Shown piece by piece: positions 37,683-47,704 of a DNA stretch of 62,405 nt (positions are counted from its first letter, which is position 1; each line of letters starts with the position of its first letter). This stretch comes from Rothia nasimurium (GTDB lineage: Bacteria; Actinomycetota; Actinomycetes; Actinomycetales; Micrococcaceae). The stretch lies in the NCBI RefSeq assembly GCF_928391935.1, contig NZ_CAKMTD010000012.1:1-62405 (forward strand), read 5' to 3'. The translations under genes and the position numbers were made by a program. Below the pieces are notes generated by a model that had not been told where the DNA came from, searched no databases, and saw nothing but the letters and a program-made list of their open reading frames with translations.

Positions 37683-37756
<74 letters not shown>

Positions 37757-37901
37757 ATTGTCTCTTGTGAACTTTCCGTTCCCTTGAGCACTCGTATAAC
37801 TATACACACCTTCTGAAGGGAGTGCAAAATCGAAAACCGGGTTTTTGGGGCTTTTTTGAAGCGTTTTAGGTCACATTCTTGGTGTGGCCAGTTTCCAGCC
37901 A

Positions 37902-37966
37902 GGCTCCAGCTAGGCCACGGGGCGGGGCAGGTGCCTGCTGGCCCTACCCCGCCCCGTCCTGGAGCC
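37902..37966 (-). terminator. Terminator after der
   Basis: Two-step stem: GGCTCCAG (37902-37909) with CTGGAGCC (37959-37966), and ACGGGGCGGGG (37917-37927) with CCCCGCCCCGT (37947-37957), plus an inner hairpin. Confidence 0.7.
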
Positions 37967-37979
37967 CTAGGCTACACGG

Positions 37980-39557
37980 TTAGCGACGACCGCCCTTGCC
38001 GGACTTCCCGCTCTGACGCTCCCCCAGGCTGCGGCGCTCACGCACGCGCATGGTGATGTCAATGGGGGTGCCGGTGAAGTCGAAGGTTTCACGCAGGCGG
38101 CGGGCGATGAAGCGGCGGTAGCCGGGATCAAGGAAGCCGGTGGTGAAGAGGACGAACTTGGGCGGGCGGGAGGACACCTGGGTGCCGAAGAGGATACGGG
38201 GCTGCTTGCCACCGCGCAGGGGGTGGGGGTGGGCGGCCACGATTTCACCCAGGAAGGCGTTGAGACGGCCGGTGGGGATACGGGAGTCCCAGGATTCCAG
38301 GGAGCGTTCCAGGGCGGGAACCAGTTTGTCCTTGTGCCAGCCGGTCTTGGCTGAGATATTGACGCGGGGGGCCCACTTCACGTGGGCCAGGTCGCGTTCA
38401 ATTTCGCGTTCGAGCATTTCGCGGCGGTCTTCGTCCAGGGTGTCCCACTTGTTGAAGGCCAGCACCATGGCTCGGCCGGAGTCTACAGCCATCTGCACAA
38501 TGCGGACGTCCTGCTCGCTCAGGGGTTCTGAGACGTCCAGGAGCACTACGGCAACCTCAGCACGCTCAATGGCGGTCTGGGTACGCAGGGAGGCGTAGAA
38601 GTCTGCGCCCTTGGCCATGTGCTGGCGGCGGCGGATACCTGCAGTATCGACAAAACGCCAGGGGCGGCCGCCCAGTTCAACGATTTCGTCCACGGGGTCG
38701 CGGGTGGTGCCTGCCAGGTCGTTAACGACGGCGCGTTCTTCCCCGGCCAGCTTGTTGAGCAGGGAGGACTTGCCCACGTTGGGGCGGCCGATCAGGGCGA
38801 TACGACGGGGGCCGCCCAGGGCCTCGGGTTCGGCGTACTGGGAGTGTTCGGGCAGCACCTCCATCATGGCGTCAAGCATGTCAGCCAGGCCGCGGCCGTG
38901 AACACCGGAGACGGGGTGGGGCTGGCCCATACCGAGTGACCAGAGGGCGTGAATTTCTGCTTCCTGGTGTTCGGTATCAACCTTGTTGGCAACCAGCAGA
39001 ATCGGCTTATCGACGCGGCGGAGCATGCGCACGATGGCTTCGTCGGTGGCTGAAATACCAACCATGGCGTCGACCACGAGCAGGACGACGTCCGCGTGGG
39101 CAACAGCGATTTCAGCTTGGGCTGCTACCTGGGCGTCAATACCCTTGGCGTCAGCTTCCCAACCGCCGGTGTCGACCAGGGTGAAGTCCTTGCCGTTGTG
39201 TTCGGCCTTGTAGGAGACGCGGTCGCGGGTGACGCCGGGCTTGTCTTCAACGACGGCTTCGCGGCGGCCCAGGATTCGGTTGATGATGGTGGACTTACCG
39301 ACGTTGGGGCGGCCAACGATGGCGACGACGGGGTCAGCTTCCTGGTTGTCGTCCTCGTCGATGTCGAAGCCCCAGGAACCCAGCAGGGCGCGGTCTTCGT
39401 CGTCCAGGTCGTAGTCTTCGAGGCCGGCCAGTAGGGCTTCTGCGCGTTGGTTGGCGGTTTCGTCGTCGATTTCGGCCAGGCGGTCCGATACGTCATCGTC
39501 GCCGCCGCCGAGGAACTTGACCTCGTAGTCGTCGTGGGGGGTGAGTTCGTCGCTCAT
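37980..39557 (-). CDS. der: Ribosome biogenesis GTPase Der (EngA)
   Basis: Essential GTPase needed for 50S subunit maturation. 525 residues: an acidic N-terminal extension (about 1-75), then two tandem GTPase domains, each with GRPNVGKS(T/S), DTGGWE/DTAGIR switch II, NKVD and NKWD, and a C-terminal KH-like domain. AGGAGG lies 6 bases before the ATG. Distal gene of the scpA-scpB-rluB-tyrA-cmk-der group. Confidence 0.97.
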   Translation of the reverse strand: MSDELTPHDDYEVKFLGGGDDDVSDRLAEIDDETANQRAEALLAGLEDYDLDDEDRALLGSWGFDIDEDDNQEADPVVAIVGRPNVGKSTIINRILGRREAVVEDKPGVTRDRVSYKAEHNGKDFTLVDTGGWEADAKGIDAQVAAQAEIAVAHADVVLLVVDAMVGISATDEAIVRMLRRVDKPILLVANKVDTEHQEAEIHALWSLGMGQPHPVSGVHGRGLADMLDAMMEVLPEHSQYAEPEALGGPRRIALIGRPNVGKSSLLNKLAGEERAVVNDLAGTTRDPVDEIVELGGRPWRFVDTAGIRRRQHMAKGADFYASLRTQTAIERAEVAVVLLDVSEPLSEQDVRIVQMAVDSGRAMVLAFNKWDTLDEDRREMLEREIERDLAHVKWAPRVNISAKTGWHKDKLVPALERSLESWDSRIPTGRLNAFLGEIVAAHPHPLRGGKQPRILFGTQVSSRPPKFVLFTTGFLDPGYRRFIARRLRETFDFTGTPIDITMRVRERRSLGERQSGKSGKGGRR

Positions 39558-39647
39558 GCGATTCCTCCTGTGGTGCGGGCCCGGCGGGTGCCGGGGTGTG
39601 GTCTTAAGTCTAATGAATGGGGCGGACGCGGGCCGCCCGGGCTGGTC

Positions 39648-40319
39648 TTAGCTGTTGAGTTGGGCTTCTACAGCGTCGATGACGGCGGCGATGGTCTCTT
39701 CAAAGTTGAGGTCTGACGAGTCAACGAGGGTTACTCCATCGGCGGCTTCGGTGAAGCTGGTGACCTTGGAGTCCTTGGCGTCACGGGCTGAGACTTGGGC
39801 TGCGAGCTGTTCGGAGTTCTGGGTGCCTCCCAGCTGCAGACCGCGGCGGGCCAGGCGGACTTCTTCGCTGGCGGTGAGCAGGACGCGGGCGTCGGCGTCG
39901 GGGGCAACGACGGTGGTGATGTCGCGACCTTCTGCCACCATGCCGGTCTGAGAACGGGCGATGAAGTCCCGCTGCAGGTCAATCAGGATCTGGCGGACGT
40001 CCATATTCGAGGCAACCGCTGAGACGGCCTCTGAGATGCGGGGCTCACGGATAGCCTCGCGTACGTCCACTCCCCCGACTTCGATGACCTCTTCGTCGGG
40101 GCTGGTGCCCTGCACATAGGGGAAGCTGCGGGCAGCAGCAACCAGGGCGGCAGCGTCGGAGGTGTCCACCTGGGTGTCCAGGCAGTACCAGGTTAGGGCG
40201 CGGTACATGGCGCCGGTGTCCAGGTATTCGAGCCCGTAGTGGCGGGCCACGGCCTTAGACACTGAGGACTTGCCGGAGCCAGAAGGGCCGTCAATGGCGA
40301 TCACGAGCTTGTCAGACAT
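39648..40319 (-). CDS. cmk: Cytidylate kinase
   Basis: Phosphorylates CMP/dCMP. 223 residues; P-loop IDGPSGSGKSSVSKAVARH, YLDTGAMYRALTW and the substrate-binding VAEGRDITTVVAPDAD stretch are all present. AAGGAAG ribosome site. Lies 11 bases after tyrA. Confidence 0.96.
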   Translation of the reverse strand: MSDKLVIAIDGPSGSGKSSVSKAVARHYGLEYLDTGAMYRALTWYCLDTQVDTSDAAALVAAARSFPYVQGTSPDEEVIEVGGVDVREAIREPRISEAVSAVASNMDVRQILIDLQRDFIARSQTGMVAEGRDITTVVAPDADARVLLTASEEVRLARRGLQLGGTQNSEQLAAQVSARDAKDSKVTSFTEAADGVTLVDSSDLNFEETIAAVIDAVEAQLNS

Positions 40320-40330
40320 GGTTTTCTTCC

Positions 40331-41494
40331 TTACTTGACGACCTTCCAGCCGCGGCTGGTGAGGTCTTCGATGAGTTTTTCGTGTTCGTTAGGGTTGACC
40401 GACAGCTCAGCCATACCCACCTGGGCGCCGGGTGAATGTTCTAGGCGCAGGTCTTCAAGGTTGACTCCGAGTTCCCCGATCTCAGCCAGCAGGCGGGCCA
40501 GGGTGCCGGGGGCGTCGTCCACCAGCACGGTGAGCTGGGCAAAGGCGGACGGGGAGCCGCCGTGCTTGCCGGGTATGCGGGCCACGCCCGAATTACCCTC
40601 GCTCATCAGCTGGGCGATATCGAGCCTAGCCCCGGCAGCGGTGGGCGCTTCCAGGGTGCTGATGAGGCGCTCTAGGTCTTCGCGTACCCCGTAGAGGGTC
40701 TGCACCACGGGCTCGGCGTTGGCCGAGAGGATCTGCACCCACAGGCCGGGGTCTGAGGCCGCGATCCGGGTGGTGTCACGCAGGCCCTGCCCGGCCAGGC
40801 CGAGGGCGTAGAGGGGGGTGTCCTGCAGGCGGGAGGCCAGCAGGGAGCTCATGACCTGGGGAACGTGGGAAATCAGGGCGACGGTGCGGTCGTGCTCTTC
40901 GACGTCCATGTGGGTGATGGTGGACCCCAGTTCGGTTGCCAGCTGTTGGGCGACCTTGACCAGTTCGGGGCGCACAGCCTCGTGGTCGCAGAGCACCCAG
41001 GGGCGGGCGGAGAAGAGCTCCCCGCGGGCAGCCACGGGGCCGGACTTTTCACGTCCGGCCATGGGGTGGGTGCCCAGGTAGCGGCTCACATCAGCCCCAG
41101 CTGCCCGCACCTGCTCTAAGATCCCTGACTTCACCGAGGCAATATCAATGACGAAGGAGGCCGGGTAGTCGGCGAGCGCCCGCACCACCAGATCGGCGGT
41201 AACGTCCGGGGGCGCTGCCACGACGACCAGCTGGGGGGTCAGGACGAGCCGATCACCGGCGTCCTGCCCGGGCTTGTCGCTGGTGGCTACCCACTCGGCG
41301 TCGAGGGCCCGCAGGGAAATACCGGCGCCGATGTCTTCAGCGACGGCTTCGGTGGTGGGTGAGATGTCGCTGATGTAGACGGTGTAGCCGCAGTGGCGGA
41401 GGCCCAGGCCAATGGAAGCGCCCAGCAGACCCGCCCCGATCACCAGGACGGGGCCGTGCAGGTGGGAGTCAAAAACGGTGGGTGAACCGCTCAT
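40331..41494 (-). CDS. tyrA: Prephenate dehydrogenase
   Basis: NAD(P)-dependent step of tyrosine synthesis, prephenate to 4-hydroxyphenylpyruvate. 387 residues: nucleotide motif VIGAGLLGASIGLGLRHCG, YLGTHPMAGREKSG with the catalytic His, and a C-terminal ACT domain (TVLVDDAPGTLARLLAEIGE) that likely gives tyrosine feedback. The start ATG shares a base with the rluB stop (TAATG), so translation is coupled. Confidence 0.93.
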   Translation of the reverse strand: MSGSPTVFDSHLHGPVLVIGAGLLGASIGLGLRHCGYTVYISDISPTTEAVAEDIGAGISLRALDAEWVATSDKPGQDAGDRLVLTPQLVVVAAPPDVTADLVVRALADYPASFVIDIASVKSGILEQVRAAGADVSRYLGTHPMAGREKSGPVAARGELFSARPWVLCDHEAVRPELVKVAQQLATELGSTITHMDVEEHDRTVALISHVPQVMSSLLASRLQDTPLYALGLAGQGLRDTTRIAASDPGLWVQILSANAEPVVQTLYGVREDLERLISTLEAPTAAGARLDIAQLMSEGNSGVARIPGKHGGSPSAFAQLTVLVDDAPGTLARLLAEIGELGVNLEDLRLEHSPGAQVGMAELSVNPNEHEKLIEDLTSRGWKVVK

Positions 41495-42558
41495 TACATA
41501 CCTACCGAGGCCAGCAGCTTGCCGATTTCAACCTTGGAGAGGTTGCGTACGGTGCCCTGCTTCTGGGAGCCGATGTGGATGGGGCCCATCTCAACGCGCA
41601 CCAGCTTCTCGACGGGGTAACCGACGTGCTCGAACATGCGGCGGATAATGCGGTTCTTGCCGGAGTGGATGGTGACCTCAACCAGGACGTGGCCGGGGGT
41701 GGAGTCAACCAGCTTGAACTCGTCGACGCGGGTGACGCCGTCCTCCAGACGCAGGCCCTTCTTCATGGCTGCGCCGATACCGGGTTCCATGGGGCCGGGT
41801 ACCTGTACCAGGTAGGTCTTGGGGACCTCATAGGAGGGGTGGGTCAGGCGGTTGGCCAGTTCTCCGTCGTTGGTTAGCAGCAGCAGACCTTCGGTTTCGA
41901 CGTCCAGGCGGCCCACGTGGAAGACCCGTTCGGTCATGGATGAGCGCAGGAAGTTGGAGATGTTGGGGCGGCCGTCGGGGTCGTCCATAGCGGAGACGAC
42001 GCCGGCGGGCTTATTCAGAACCATGTAGACCAGCTTGTCGTTGGTCTGGATGGTCATGCCGTCGACCTGGATAGAAACCTGGTCGGGGTTGACGCGCACG
42101 CCCAGCTCAGTGACCAGAACATCGTTGACGGTCACGCGGCCTTCTTCAATCATTTCTTCGCAGACGCGGCGGGAGGCCACACCGGCGGACGCCATGACCT
42201 TCTGCAGGCGGACGCCCTCGTGGTCGTAGAAGGGGTAGTGGTCGACGGGCGCGTTCTTGGGTCGGCGCGGACGGTGGGGGCCAAAGTTCTTGGTGCCACG
42301 GTTGGCCGGGCGGAACTCGCCCATCTCCTTGGCAAAGGGCTGGCCTGAGCGGAACTTGGGGCCCTTGCCGGTGCCTGCCTTGCGGGGGCCTCCGGGGGTG
42401 CCGGGTTTGGCCCCCTTGTTGCCCTTAAAACCACCCTTACCGGCGCCGCCCTTGCCTGCGCCAGCAAAGCCCTTGCCGCCGCGTGACGCACCAGCCTTGC
42501 CAGCGCCGGGGCGGCCGCCGCGTCCTGCGTTGCCTCGTGAATTGTTTCCGTATGCCAT
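41494..42558 (-). CDS. rluB: Pseudouridine synthase, RluB/RsuA family
   Basis: Makes pseudouridine in rRNA (23S for RluB). Residues about 1-105 are a Gly/Lys/Arg-rich, disordered extension, followed by an S4 RNA-binding domain (RLQKVMASAGVASRRVCEEMI) and the catalytic core with the Asp in FHVGRLDVETEGLLLLTNDG. The long basic extension is unusual for E. coli RluB but is seen in some actinobacteria. Length 354. Confidence 0.93.
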   Translation of the reverse strand: MAYGNNSRGNAGRGGRPGAGKAGASRGGKGFAGAGKGGAGKGGFKGNKGAKPGTPGGPRKAGTGKGPKFRSGQPFAKEMGEFRPANRGTKNFGPHRPRRPKNAPVDHYPFYDHEGVRLQKVMASAGVASRRVCEEMIEEGRVTVNDVLVTELGVRVNPDQVSIQVDGMTIQTNDKLVYMVLNKPAGVVSAMDDPDGRPNISNFLRSSMTERVFHVGRLDVETEGLLLLTNDGELANRLTHPSYEVPKTYLVQVPGPMEPGIGAAMKKGLRLEDGVTRVDEFKLVDSTPGHVLVEVTIHSGKNRIIRRMFEHVGYPVEKLVRVEMGPIHIGSQKQGTVRNLSKVEIGKLLASVGM

Positions 42559-42616
42559 ATCTTTTTCCTCTTCTTCTGTGGTCTAGGTGGGCCGTGGTGG
42601 GCCCCGTGGTGTCTAT

Positions 42617-43489
42617 TTAGTCTGTGGTGATGTCCAGGACGGCCCCGCTGCTGACCTCTTCAGGGTCGGGCAGGTAGGGAGCTAGGGCGGGCAGCTCGTC
42701 GAGGGAGTTGAGCCCTAGTTTTTCCAGGAGGGTGTCGGTGGTGATGTACTGGGTGGCGCCCTTCTCGTCCGGCACGGTTTCGGTAATCAGCCCGCGATGG
42801 AGCAGGTTCCGCACGGCTGCGTCCGCCGATACCCCGCGCACCTGGGCGATGTAGGCCCGGGTGGCTGGCTGCTGGTAGGCGATGACGGCCAGGGTTTCGA
42901 GGGCGGCCCGAGTGAGTTTGGTGGTTTGGGCCCCCACCACGAACCGGCCAACCCAGGGGGAAAAGTCCTCCCGGGCATAGAGCCGCCAGCCGCCAGCGAT
43001 TTGACGGAGTTCAAAGCCCCGGGGTTCGTGGGTGCCGGTGTCGTCGTCGTAGCCGTTGTAGTCGCGCACAAGCTCGTCGAGGGCCGCTTCAATGGCCCGC
43101 TCTGAGACGATCAGGGCTGCGGAGAACTCACGCACGCTCACCGGGACGTCAGCTACCGCCAGGATCGCCTCGATGGCAGCTTTCACGCCGCCCGGTTGCA
43201 GTTCCACGCGGGCTATGTCTGCGGACGAGGCCGCCACCACCGGCTTTGTGCGGGCAGCCCGGGCGCGGGGCTGGGGCCTGGTGGCCTGCGGTTCAGGCTC
43301 GGGGGCCGGTTCCGGCTCGGGGGCTGGTTCCGGTTCAGTCTCGGACTCAGGCTCAGCGGCTGACTCAGACTCAGCGGCTAGCTCCTGTTCGACGGTTTGA
43401 TCCCCGTCGGGGGCTTCTTCTGCCTCTGCTCCCCAGGTGTCGGAGAGCAGGATTTTCAGGTCGTCGTCGCTGTAGTCAGGGTTAGACAT
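42617..43489 (-). CDS. scpB: Segregation and condensation protein B
   Basis: Winged-helix kleisin-interacting subunit of the SMC-ScpAB condensin. 290 residues; an acidic N-terminal region with Glu/Pro repeats (about 20-75) precedes two winged helices, with the typical TLAVIAYQQPATRAYIAQVRGVSADA. Starts within scpA (8-base overlap). Confidence 0.93.
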   Translation of the reverse strand: MSNPDYSDDDLKILLSDTWGAEAEEAPDGDQTVEQELAAESESAAEPESETEPEPAPEPEPAPEPEPQATRPQPRARAARTKPVVAASSADIARVELQPGGVKAAIEAILAVADVPVSVREFSAALIVSERAIEAALDELVRDYNGYDDDTGTHEPRGFELRQIAGGWRLYAREDFSPWVGRFVVGAQTTKLTRAALETLAVIAYQQPATRAYIAQVRGVSADAAVRNLLHRGLITETVPDEKGATQYITTDTLLEKLGLNSLDELPALAPYLPDPEEVSSGAVLDITTD

Positions 43490-44321
43490 GGGCGGCCTCC
43501 TCCGGGTGCTCGTGGCGGGTGAGGGTCAGGGTGATGGGACCGAGGGTGACGTCTTGGCTCACGTCGAGCAGGCCCTGCTTGTAGAGTTCGAGGACGGCCA
43601 GGAAGCGGACGGCGATAACCTCCCGGTTGGCTGCCCGCTCACAGATGTCTGTGAAGGTCAGGGGTGTGGTGGCCTGCTGTAGCCGGCTGAGTATTTCTGC
43701 TTCTTCCACGGCGATGGTGGTGGCCGGTTGGTAGATGTGGCCGGTGTCGATCTGCTCTGGTTCTGGATCTGTGTCGGCTGCTTCGTGCAGGCGCAGGGCG
43801 CGGGCGGCAATCTCGGCGAACCCTTGTGGGGTGAGGTCGAAGACCAGTTCGGGTAGCACCTGGGCGAAGGCTGGTTCGAGGGCGACGGTGCGGGCGAAGC
43901 GGTGGGATTCTGCAGCGAATTTTTCGGCCAGGACGGCTGTGACCTCCCGGTAGGCCCGGTATTGGAGCAGGCGGGCAAAGAGGAGGTCGCGGGCTTCAAG
44001 GAGTTCGGGGTTGGCCTGGATGGCCTTGTCTCCGCGCGGAAGGAGGCGGGCGGTTTTGAGTTCTATCAGGGTGGCGGCGGTGACCAAAAATTCGCTGGCG
44101 GTGTTGAGGGCGACGTCGTGGCCCCGGGGGTGGTCGGTGTCGAAGGCGTCCTTGATGTAGGTGAGGAATTCGTCGGTGACTTCAGCCAGGGCAATGTCGG
44201 TGATGTCGAGTTTACGGCGGGAAATCAGAGTGAGGAGGAGGTCGAAGGGGCCTTCGAAGTTGCTCAGGGTGAGCGTGAAGGGCGCGGGGGCGCCTGCGTC
44301 TAGTGTGTTCGGTACCGTCAC
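43482..44321 (-). CDS. scpA: Segregation and condensation protein A (kleisin)
   Basis: Kleisin that bridges the SMC heads. 279 residues; FEGPFDLLLTLISRRKLDITDIALAEVTDEFL at the N-terminus is diagnostic, with a C-terminal winged helix (LAVLELYKQGLLDVSQD). GTG start. Separated from parA by 152 bases including a hairpin. Confidence 0.93.
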   Translation of the reverse strand: MTVPNTLDAGAPAPFTLTLSNFEGPFDLLLTLISRRKLDITDIALAEVTDEFLTYIKDAFDTDHPRGHDVALNTASEFLVTAATLIELKTARLLPRGDKAIQANPELLEARDLLFARLLQYRAYREVTAVLAEKFAAESHRFARTVALEPAFAQVLPELVFDLTPQGFAEIAARALRLHEAADTDPEPEQIDTGHIYQPATTIAVEEAEILSRLQQATTPLTFTDICERAANREVIAVRFLAVLELYKQGLLDVSQDVTLGPITLTLTRHEHPEEAAHV

Positions 44322-44403
44322 GGCAGCGAGTCTCCTGTGGGTCTTTGAGCCAGGATTCGGCGGCTTCTCATGAGCCGTTCTTTTTACTGTGTTTTAACTA
44401 TTC

Positions 44404-44442
44404 TGCCCGCCTACCCCGAGGTTCTTCAAGGGCAGACGGGCA
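44404..44442 (-). terminator. Hairpin after parA
   Basis: Imperfect stem TGCCCG.CT / AG.CGGGCA enclosing 21 bases, between parA and scpA. May terminate or attenuate; no T-run. Confidence 0.5.
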
Positions 44443-44473
44443 AAAGTAGCCTAGAGCATAGGGGCAGACGCGT

Positions 44474-45334
44474 TTAGGGGGCACCGCCACGGGAGATGAG
44501 TTCGCGGGCCAGCTGGCGGTAGGCTTCTGCGCCGGGGTGGTTGGTGGCGTAGGAGAGGATGGGTTCAGCTGACACGGAGGCGTCGGGGAACTTGACGGTG
44601 CGCTTGATGACGGTGTCAAAGACCTTGTCGCCGAAGGCGTCGATAATACGGGCCAGGACTTCCTTGGAGTGCAAGGTGCGGGAGTCAAACATGGTGGCCA
44701 GCACACCGTCGATTTCGAGCTTGGGGTTGAGGCGGTCTTGCACCTTTTCGATGGAGTCCACCAGCAGGGCTACCGCACGCAGGGCGAAGAACTCGCAGAT
44801 GAGGGGGATAATGACGCCGTGGCTTGCGGTCAGGGCGTTGACGGTCAGCAGGCCCAGGGAGGGCTGGCAGTCAATCAGGATCACGTCGTAGTCGTTTTCG
44901 ACCTTGCGCAGGGCGCTGGCCAGGACCTGCTCGCGGGCAACCTCATTGACGAGCTGCACTTCGGCTGCGGAAAGGTCGATGTTAGCGGGGAGCAAGTCGA
45001 TGTTGTCGAATTCGGTGTCTTGGATGACTTCGCGGATGTCGACCTTGCGGTCCATCATGACGTTGTAGATGGTGAGGTCGAGTTCGTGGGGGTTGACGCC
45101 GAAACCGGCAGACAGAGCGCCCTGGGGGTCGAAGTCGACGAGGAGGACGCGGCGTCCTGCTTCTGCGAGCGCGGCACCGAGGTTGATGGTGGAGGTGGTT
45201 TTTCCGACGCCGCCTTTTTGGTTGACCATGGAGATGATGCGGGCGGGCCCGTGGGTGGAGAGGGGGGCGGGGTCTGGGTAGACGCGCAGGGGGCGGCCGG
45301 TGGGGCCGAGTTGTTCAGCGCCGGTTTCAGTCAC
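44474..45334 (-). CDS. parA: ParA/Soj-family ATPase of the scpAB cluster
   Basis: 286-residue P-loop ATPase with NQKGGVGKTTSTINLGAALA, LLVDFDPQGAL and VILIDCQPSLGLLT. In actinobacteria a ParA of this type precedes scpA; no parB is present, so it is distinct from the origin-linked copy. GTG start with AAAGGTGAG upstream. Confidence 0.9.
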   Translation of the reverse strand: MTETGAEQLGPTGRPLRVYPDPAPLSTHGPARIISMVNQKGGVGKTTSTINLGAALAEAGRRVLLVDFDPQGALSAGFGVNPHELDLTIYNVMMDRKVDIREVIQDTEFDNIDLLPANIDLSAAEVQLVNEVAREQVLASALRKVENDYDVILIDCQPSLGLLTVNALTASHGVIIPLICEFFALRAVALLVDSIEKVQDRLNPKLEIDGVLATMFDSRTLHSKEVLARIIDAFGDKVFDTVIKRTVKFPDASVSAEPILSYATNHPGAEAYRQLARELISRGGAP

Positions 45335-45469
45335 TGTGTTCTCACCTTTGGTTGGGTTCGTAGACGTTTATCTACCAGTTTAGCCGGTGGGTGCAAGTCT
45401 TCTCCGCCAGCTCCGCCCAGTCTTCTTTCTCTTGCCTGTTGCCAGGTGCTGGTGAGGGGTGTGGAGGGT

Positions 45470-45525
45470 AGGACGCCGCGCCCCACTCCCCTGCCCCTAG
45501 GTAGGAAAGCGGAGGGCGGCGTCCT
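45470..45525 (-). terminator. GC-rich hairpin after prpE
   Basis: AGGACGCCGC (45470-45479) pairs with GCGGCGTCCT (45516-45525) around 36 bases, 18 bases beyond the prpE stop. Likely terminates prpE; lacks a T-run. Confidence 0.5.
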
Positions 45526-45542
45526 CACCGAAAGTTAACCGG

Positions 45543-47453
45543 CTAGCTACGCAGCACCTTGGCGATATCGTCCAGCACGCTCATATCTTCAATGGTGGAG
45601 GGCACGGTGTACTGCTCGCCGTCTGCAATCTGACGCATGGTCTTACGCAGGATCTTGCCGGAGCGGGTCTTGGGTAGGCCATCCACGATCTTGACGTCCT
45701 TGAAGTCGGCGACCGCCCCAATATCGTTACGCACACTGGCGATCAGCTCAGCAGCTAGCTGCTCTTCACTAATATTAGCACCGGCCTTGAGCACCACATA
45801 GCCTGCGGGGCGCTGGCCCTTGAGCTGGTCAGCCACACCGATCACGGCGCACTCAGCGACAGCCGGGTGACCGGCGAGCACCTGTTCCATAGCCCCAGTG
45901 GAGAGGCGGTGGCCCGAGACGTTAATAACGTCGTCCGTCCGGCCCATGACGAAGACGTAGCCATCCTCGTCCAGGTAGCCGGAGTCGCCGGTGGTGTAGT
46001 AGCCGGGGAAGGCATCGAGGTAGGAGGAAATGTAGCGGTCATCGTTGCCCCAGAGGGTTGGCAGGGTACCCGGAGGCATAGGCAACTTGATGGCCAGGTT
46101 ACCCTCTTCGCCAGGGCCGACGGGCTCGCCGAAGGGGTCAAGCACCTGCAGGTTGTAGCCGGGCGAGGGCACCGACGGGGAGCCGGGCTTCAGGGGCAGG
46201 GCTTCCAGGCCGCGAGGGTTAGCGGCAATAGCCCAGCCGGTTTCGGTCTGCCACCAGTTATCAATAACGGGCACGCCTAGTTTCTCGGTGGCCCAGTGGT
46301 AGGTTTCGGGGTCCAGGCGCTCACCGGCCACGAAGAGTAGCTGCAGGGAGGAAATGTCGTAGTTCCCCAGCAGCTCAGCCTCGGGGTCAGCCTTGCGGAT
46401 GGCTCGCAGGGCAGTGGGGGCAGTGAAGAGGGACTTGGCACCGGATTCCTGAATGACGCGCCAGAAGGCACCCGCGTCCGGGGTACCCACAGGCTTACCC
46501 TCATAGAGCACGGTGGTTGCCCCGGCCAGCAGGGGGCCGTAGACGATGTAGGAGTGGCCCACTACCCAGCCCACATCCGAGGCGCACCACATGACTTCCC
46601 CGGGCCCTACGTTGTAGATGTTTTTCATGGTCCAGCTCAGGGCGACGGCGTGCCCGCCGTTATCGCGCACAACCCCCTTGGGGGCGCCGGTGGTGCCGGA
46701 GGTGTAGAGAATGTAGAGGGGGTCGGTGGCCTTGACCGCAACCGGGCCGTGGGGCTCAGCCTGGGCGACTGCCTGCCCCCAGTCCAGCCAGGTCACACCG
46801 GTGGAGTTCTCGTCAGCCCGGCGCACCGCGTCAGCCACCGTGTTTTCAAAGCCATCCCGCTCAAAAACCAGCACGGTGGCAGGCTTGGTCTGCGACAGTT
46901 CTATTGCTTTTTCAACAGCCGGGATGTATTCAATGCGGCGCTTTGGTTCAACACCGCCCGAGGCGGTCAGCACTACCTTGGGTGAGCAGTCGTTGATTCG
47001 GCTGGCCAGCTCATTGGGGGCAAAACCACCGAAAACGACCGAGTGAACAGCGCCCAGGCGGGCAACTGCCAGCATGGCCATGGCAGCCTGGGGAATCATG
47101 GGCATATAGATGAGCACACGGTCGCCTTTTTCGACCCCGGCGGACGCGAGCGCCCCGGCAATTTTTTCCACCTCTGCTTTGAGGTCGGCGTAGGTGATGT
47201 TTTGGCGGGTGCCGAGCATGGCGGAGTCGTAGGTGATGGCGGTGCGGTCGCCGTGACCAGCTTCTACATGGCGGTCGACGGCGTTGTAGCAGGTGTTGAG
47301 GGTGCCGTCGGGGAACCAGCGGTAGAGGGGGGCGGCGCTGTCATCGAGGGCACGGGTGGGTTTGGTGTCCCAGGTGATGGCTTCTGCTTGTTCGAGCCAG
47401 AAGTCTTCGGAGTGTTCGATACTGCGGGTGTAGGTTTCGCTGTAGGTTGCCAT
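45543..47453 (-). CDS. prpE: Propionyl-CoA synthetase
   Basis: Activates propionate to propionyl-CoA at the cost of ATP to AMP, feeding the methylcitrate cycle. 636 residues: AMP-binding P-loop LYTSGTTGAPKGVVRDNGGH, WWQTETGWAI, TGDSGYLDEDGYVFVMGRTDD and the acetylation-controlled lysine region LPKTRSGKILRKT. Close to acetyl-CoA synthetase; PrpE is favoured by the divergent prpDBC genes. AAGGAG ribosome site. Confidence 0.92.
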   Translation of the reverse strand: MATYSETYTRSIEHSEDFWLEQAEAITWDTKPTRALDDSAAPLYRWFPDGTLNTCYNAVDRHVEAGHGDRTAITYDSAMLGTRQNITYADLKAEVEKIAGALASAGVEKGDRVLIYMPMIPQAAMAMLAVARLGAVHSVVFGGFAPNELASRINDCSPKVVLTASGGVEPKRRIEYIPAVEKAIELSQTKPATVLVFERDGFENTVADAVRRADENSTGVTWLDWGQAVAQAEPHGPVAVKATDPLYILYTSGTTGAPKGVVRDNGGHAVALSWTMKNIYNVGPGEVMWCASDVGWVVGHSYIVYGPLLAGATTVLYEGKPVGTPDAGAFWRVIQESGAKSLFTAPTALRAIRKADPEAELLGNYDISSLQLLFVAGERLDPETYHWATEKLGVPVIDNWWQTETGWAIAANPRGLEALPLKPGSPSVPSPGYNLQVLDPFGEPVGPGEEGNLAIKLPMPPGTLPTLWGNDDRYISSYLDAFPGYYTTGDSGYLDEDGYVFVMGRTDDVINVSGHRLSTGAMEQVLAGHPAVAECAVIGVADQLKGQRPAGYVVLKAGANISEEQLAAELIASVRNDIGAVADFKDVKIVDGLPKTRSGKILRKTMRQIADGEQYTVPSTIEDMSVLDDIAKVLRS

Positions 47454-47541
47454 GTGGGGTGCTCCTTACGGACGCTGGGGTGGGGTTGGGTGGAGGGAGT
47501 TGTTTTTAAGGTAGTGCCCTGCGTCACCCAGGGCAAGTGTT

Positions 47542-47622
47542 TGTATACATAAATTTGAATTACCCCCAATAATGACGCAATATTTCGGGAATCTTCCGTA
47601 ATTTTTTCCGGCTCTGTATACA
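47542..47622. promoter_or_regulatory. Paired TGTATACA operators between prpE and gntR-prpDBC
   Basis: Identical palindromes TGTATACA at 47542-47549 and 47615-47622 lie 73 bases apart, close to seven helical turns. They fit the TNGTNNNACNA pattern of FadR/FCD GntR regulators. The first is near the prpE promoter and the second is 83 bases before the gntR start. Confidence 0.75.
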
Positions 47623-47704
47623 AAACCGGTGCGACTGTTCTAGAGTGATACCAATCCCATTGTTGGTGGGATGAATCACACGGCAGATCTGAGAGGAGAG
47701 ACTG

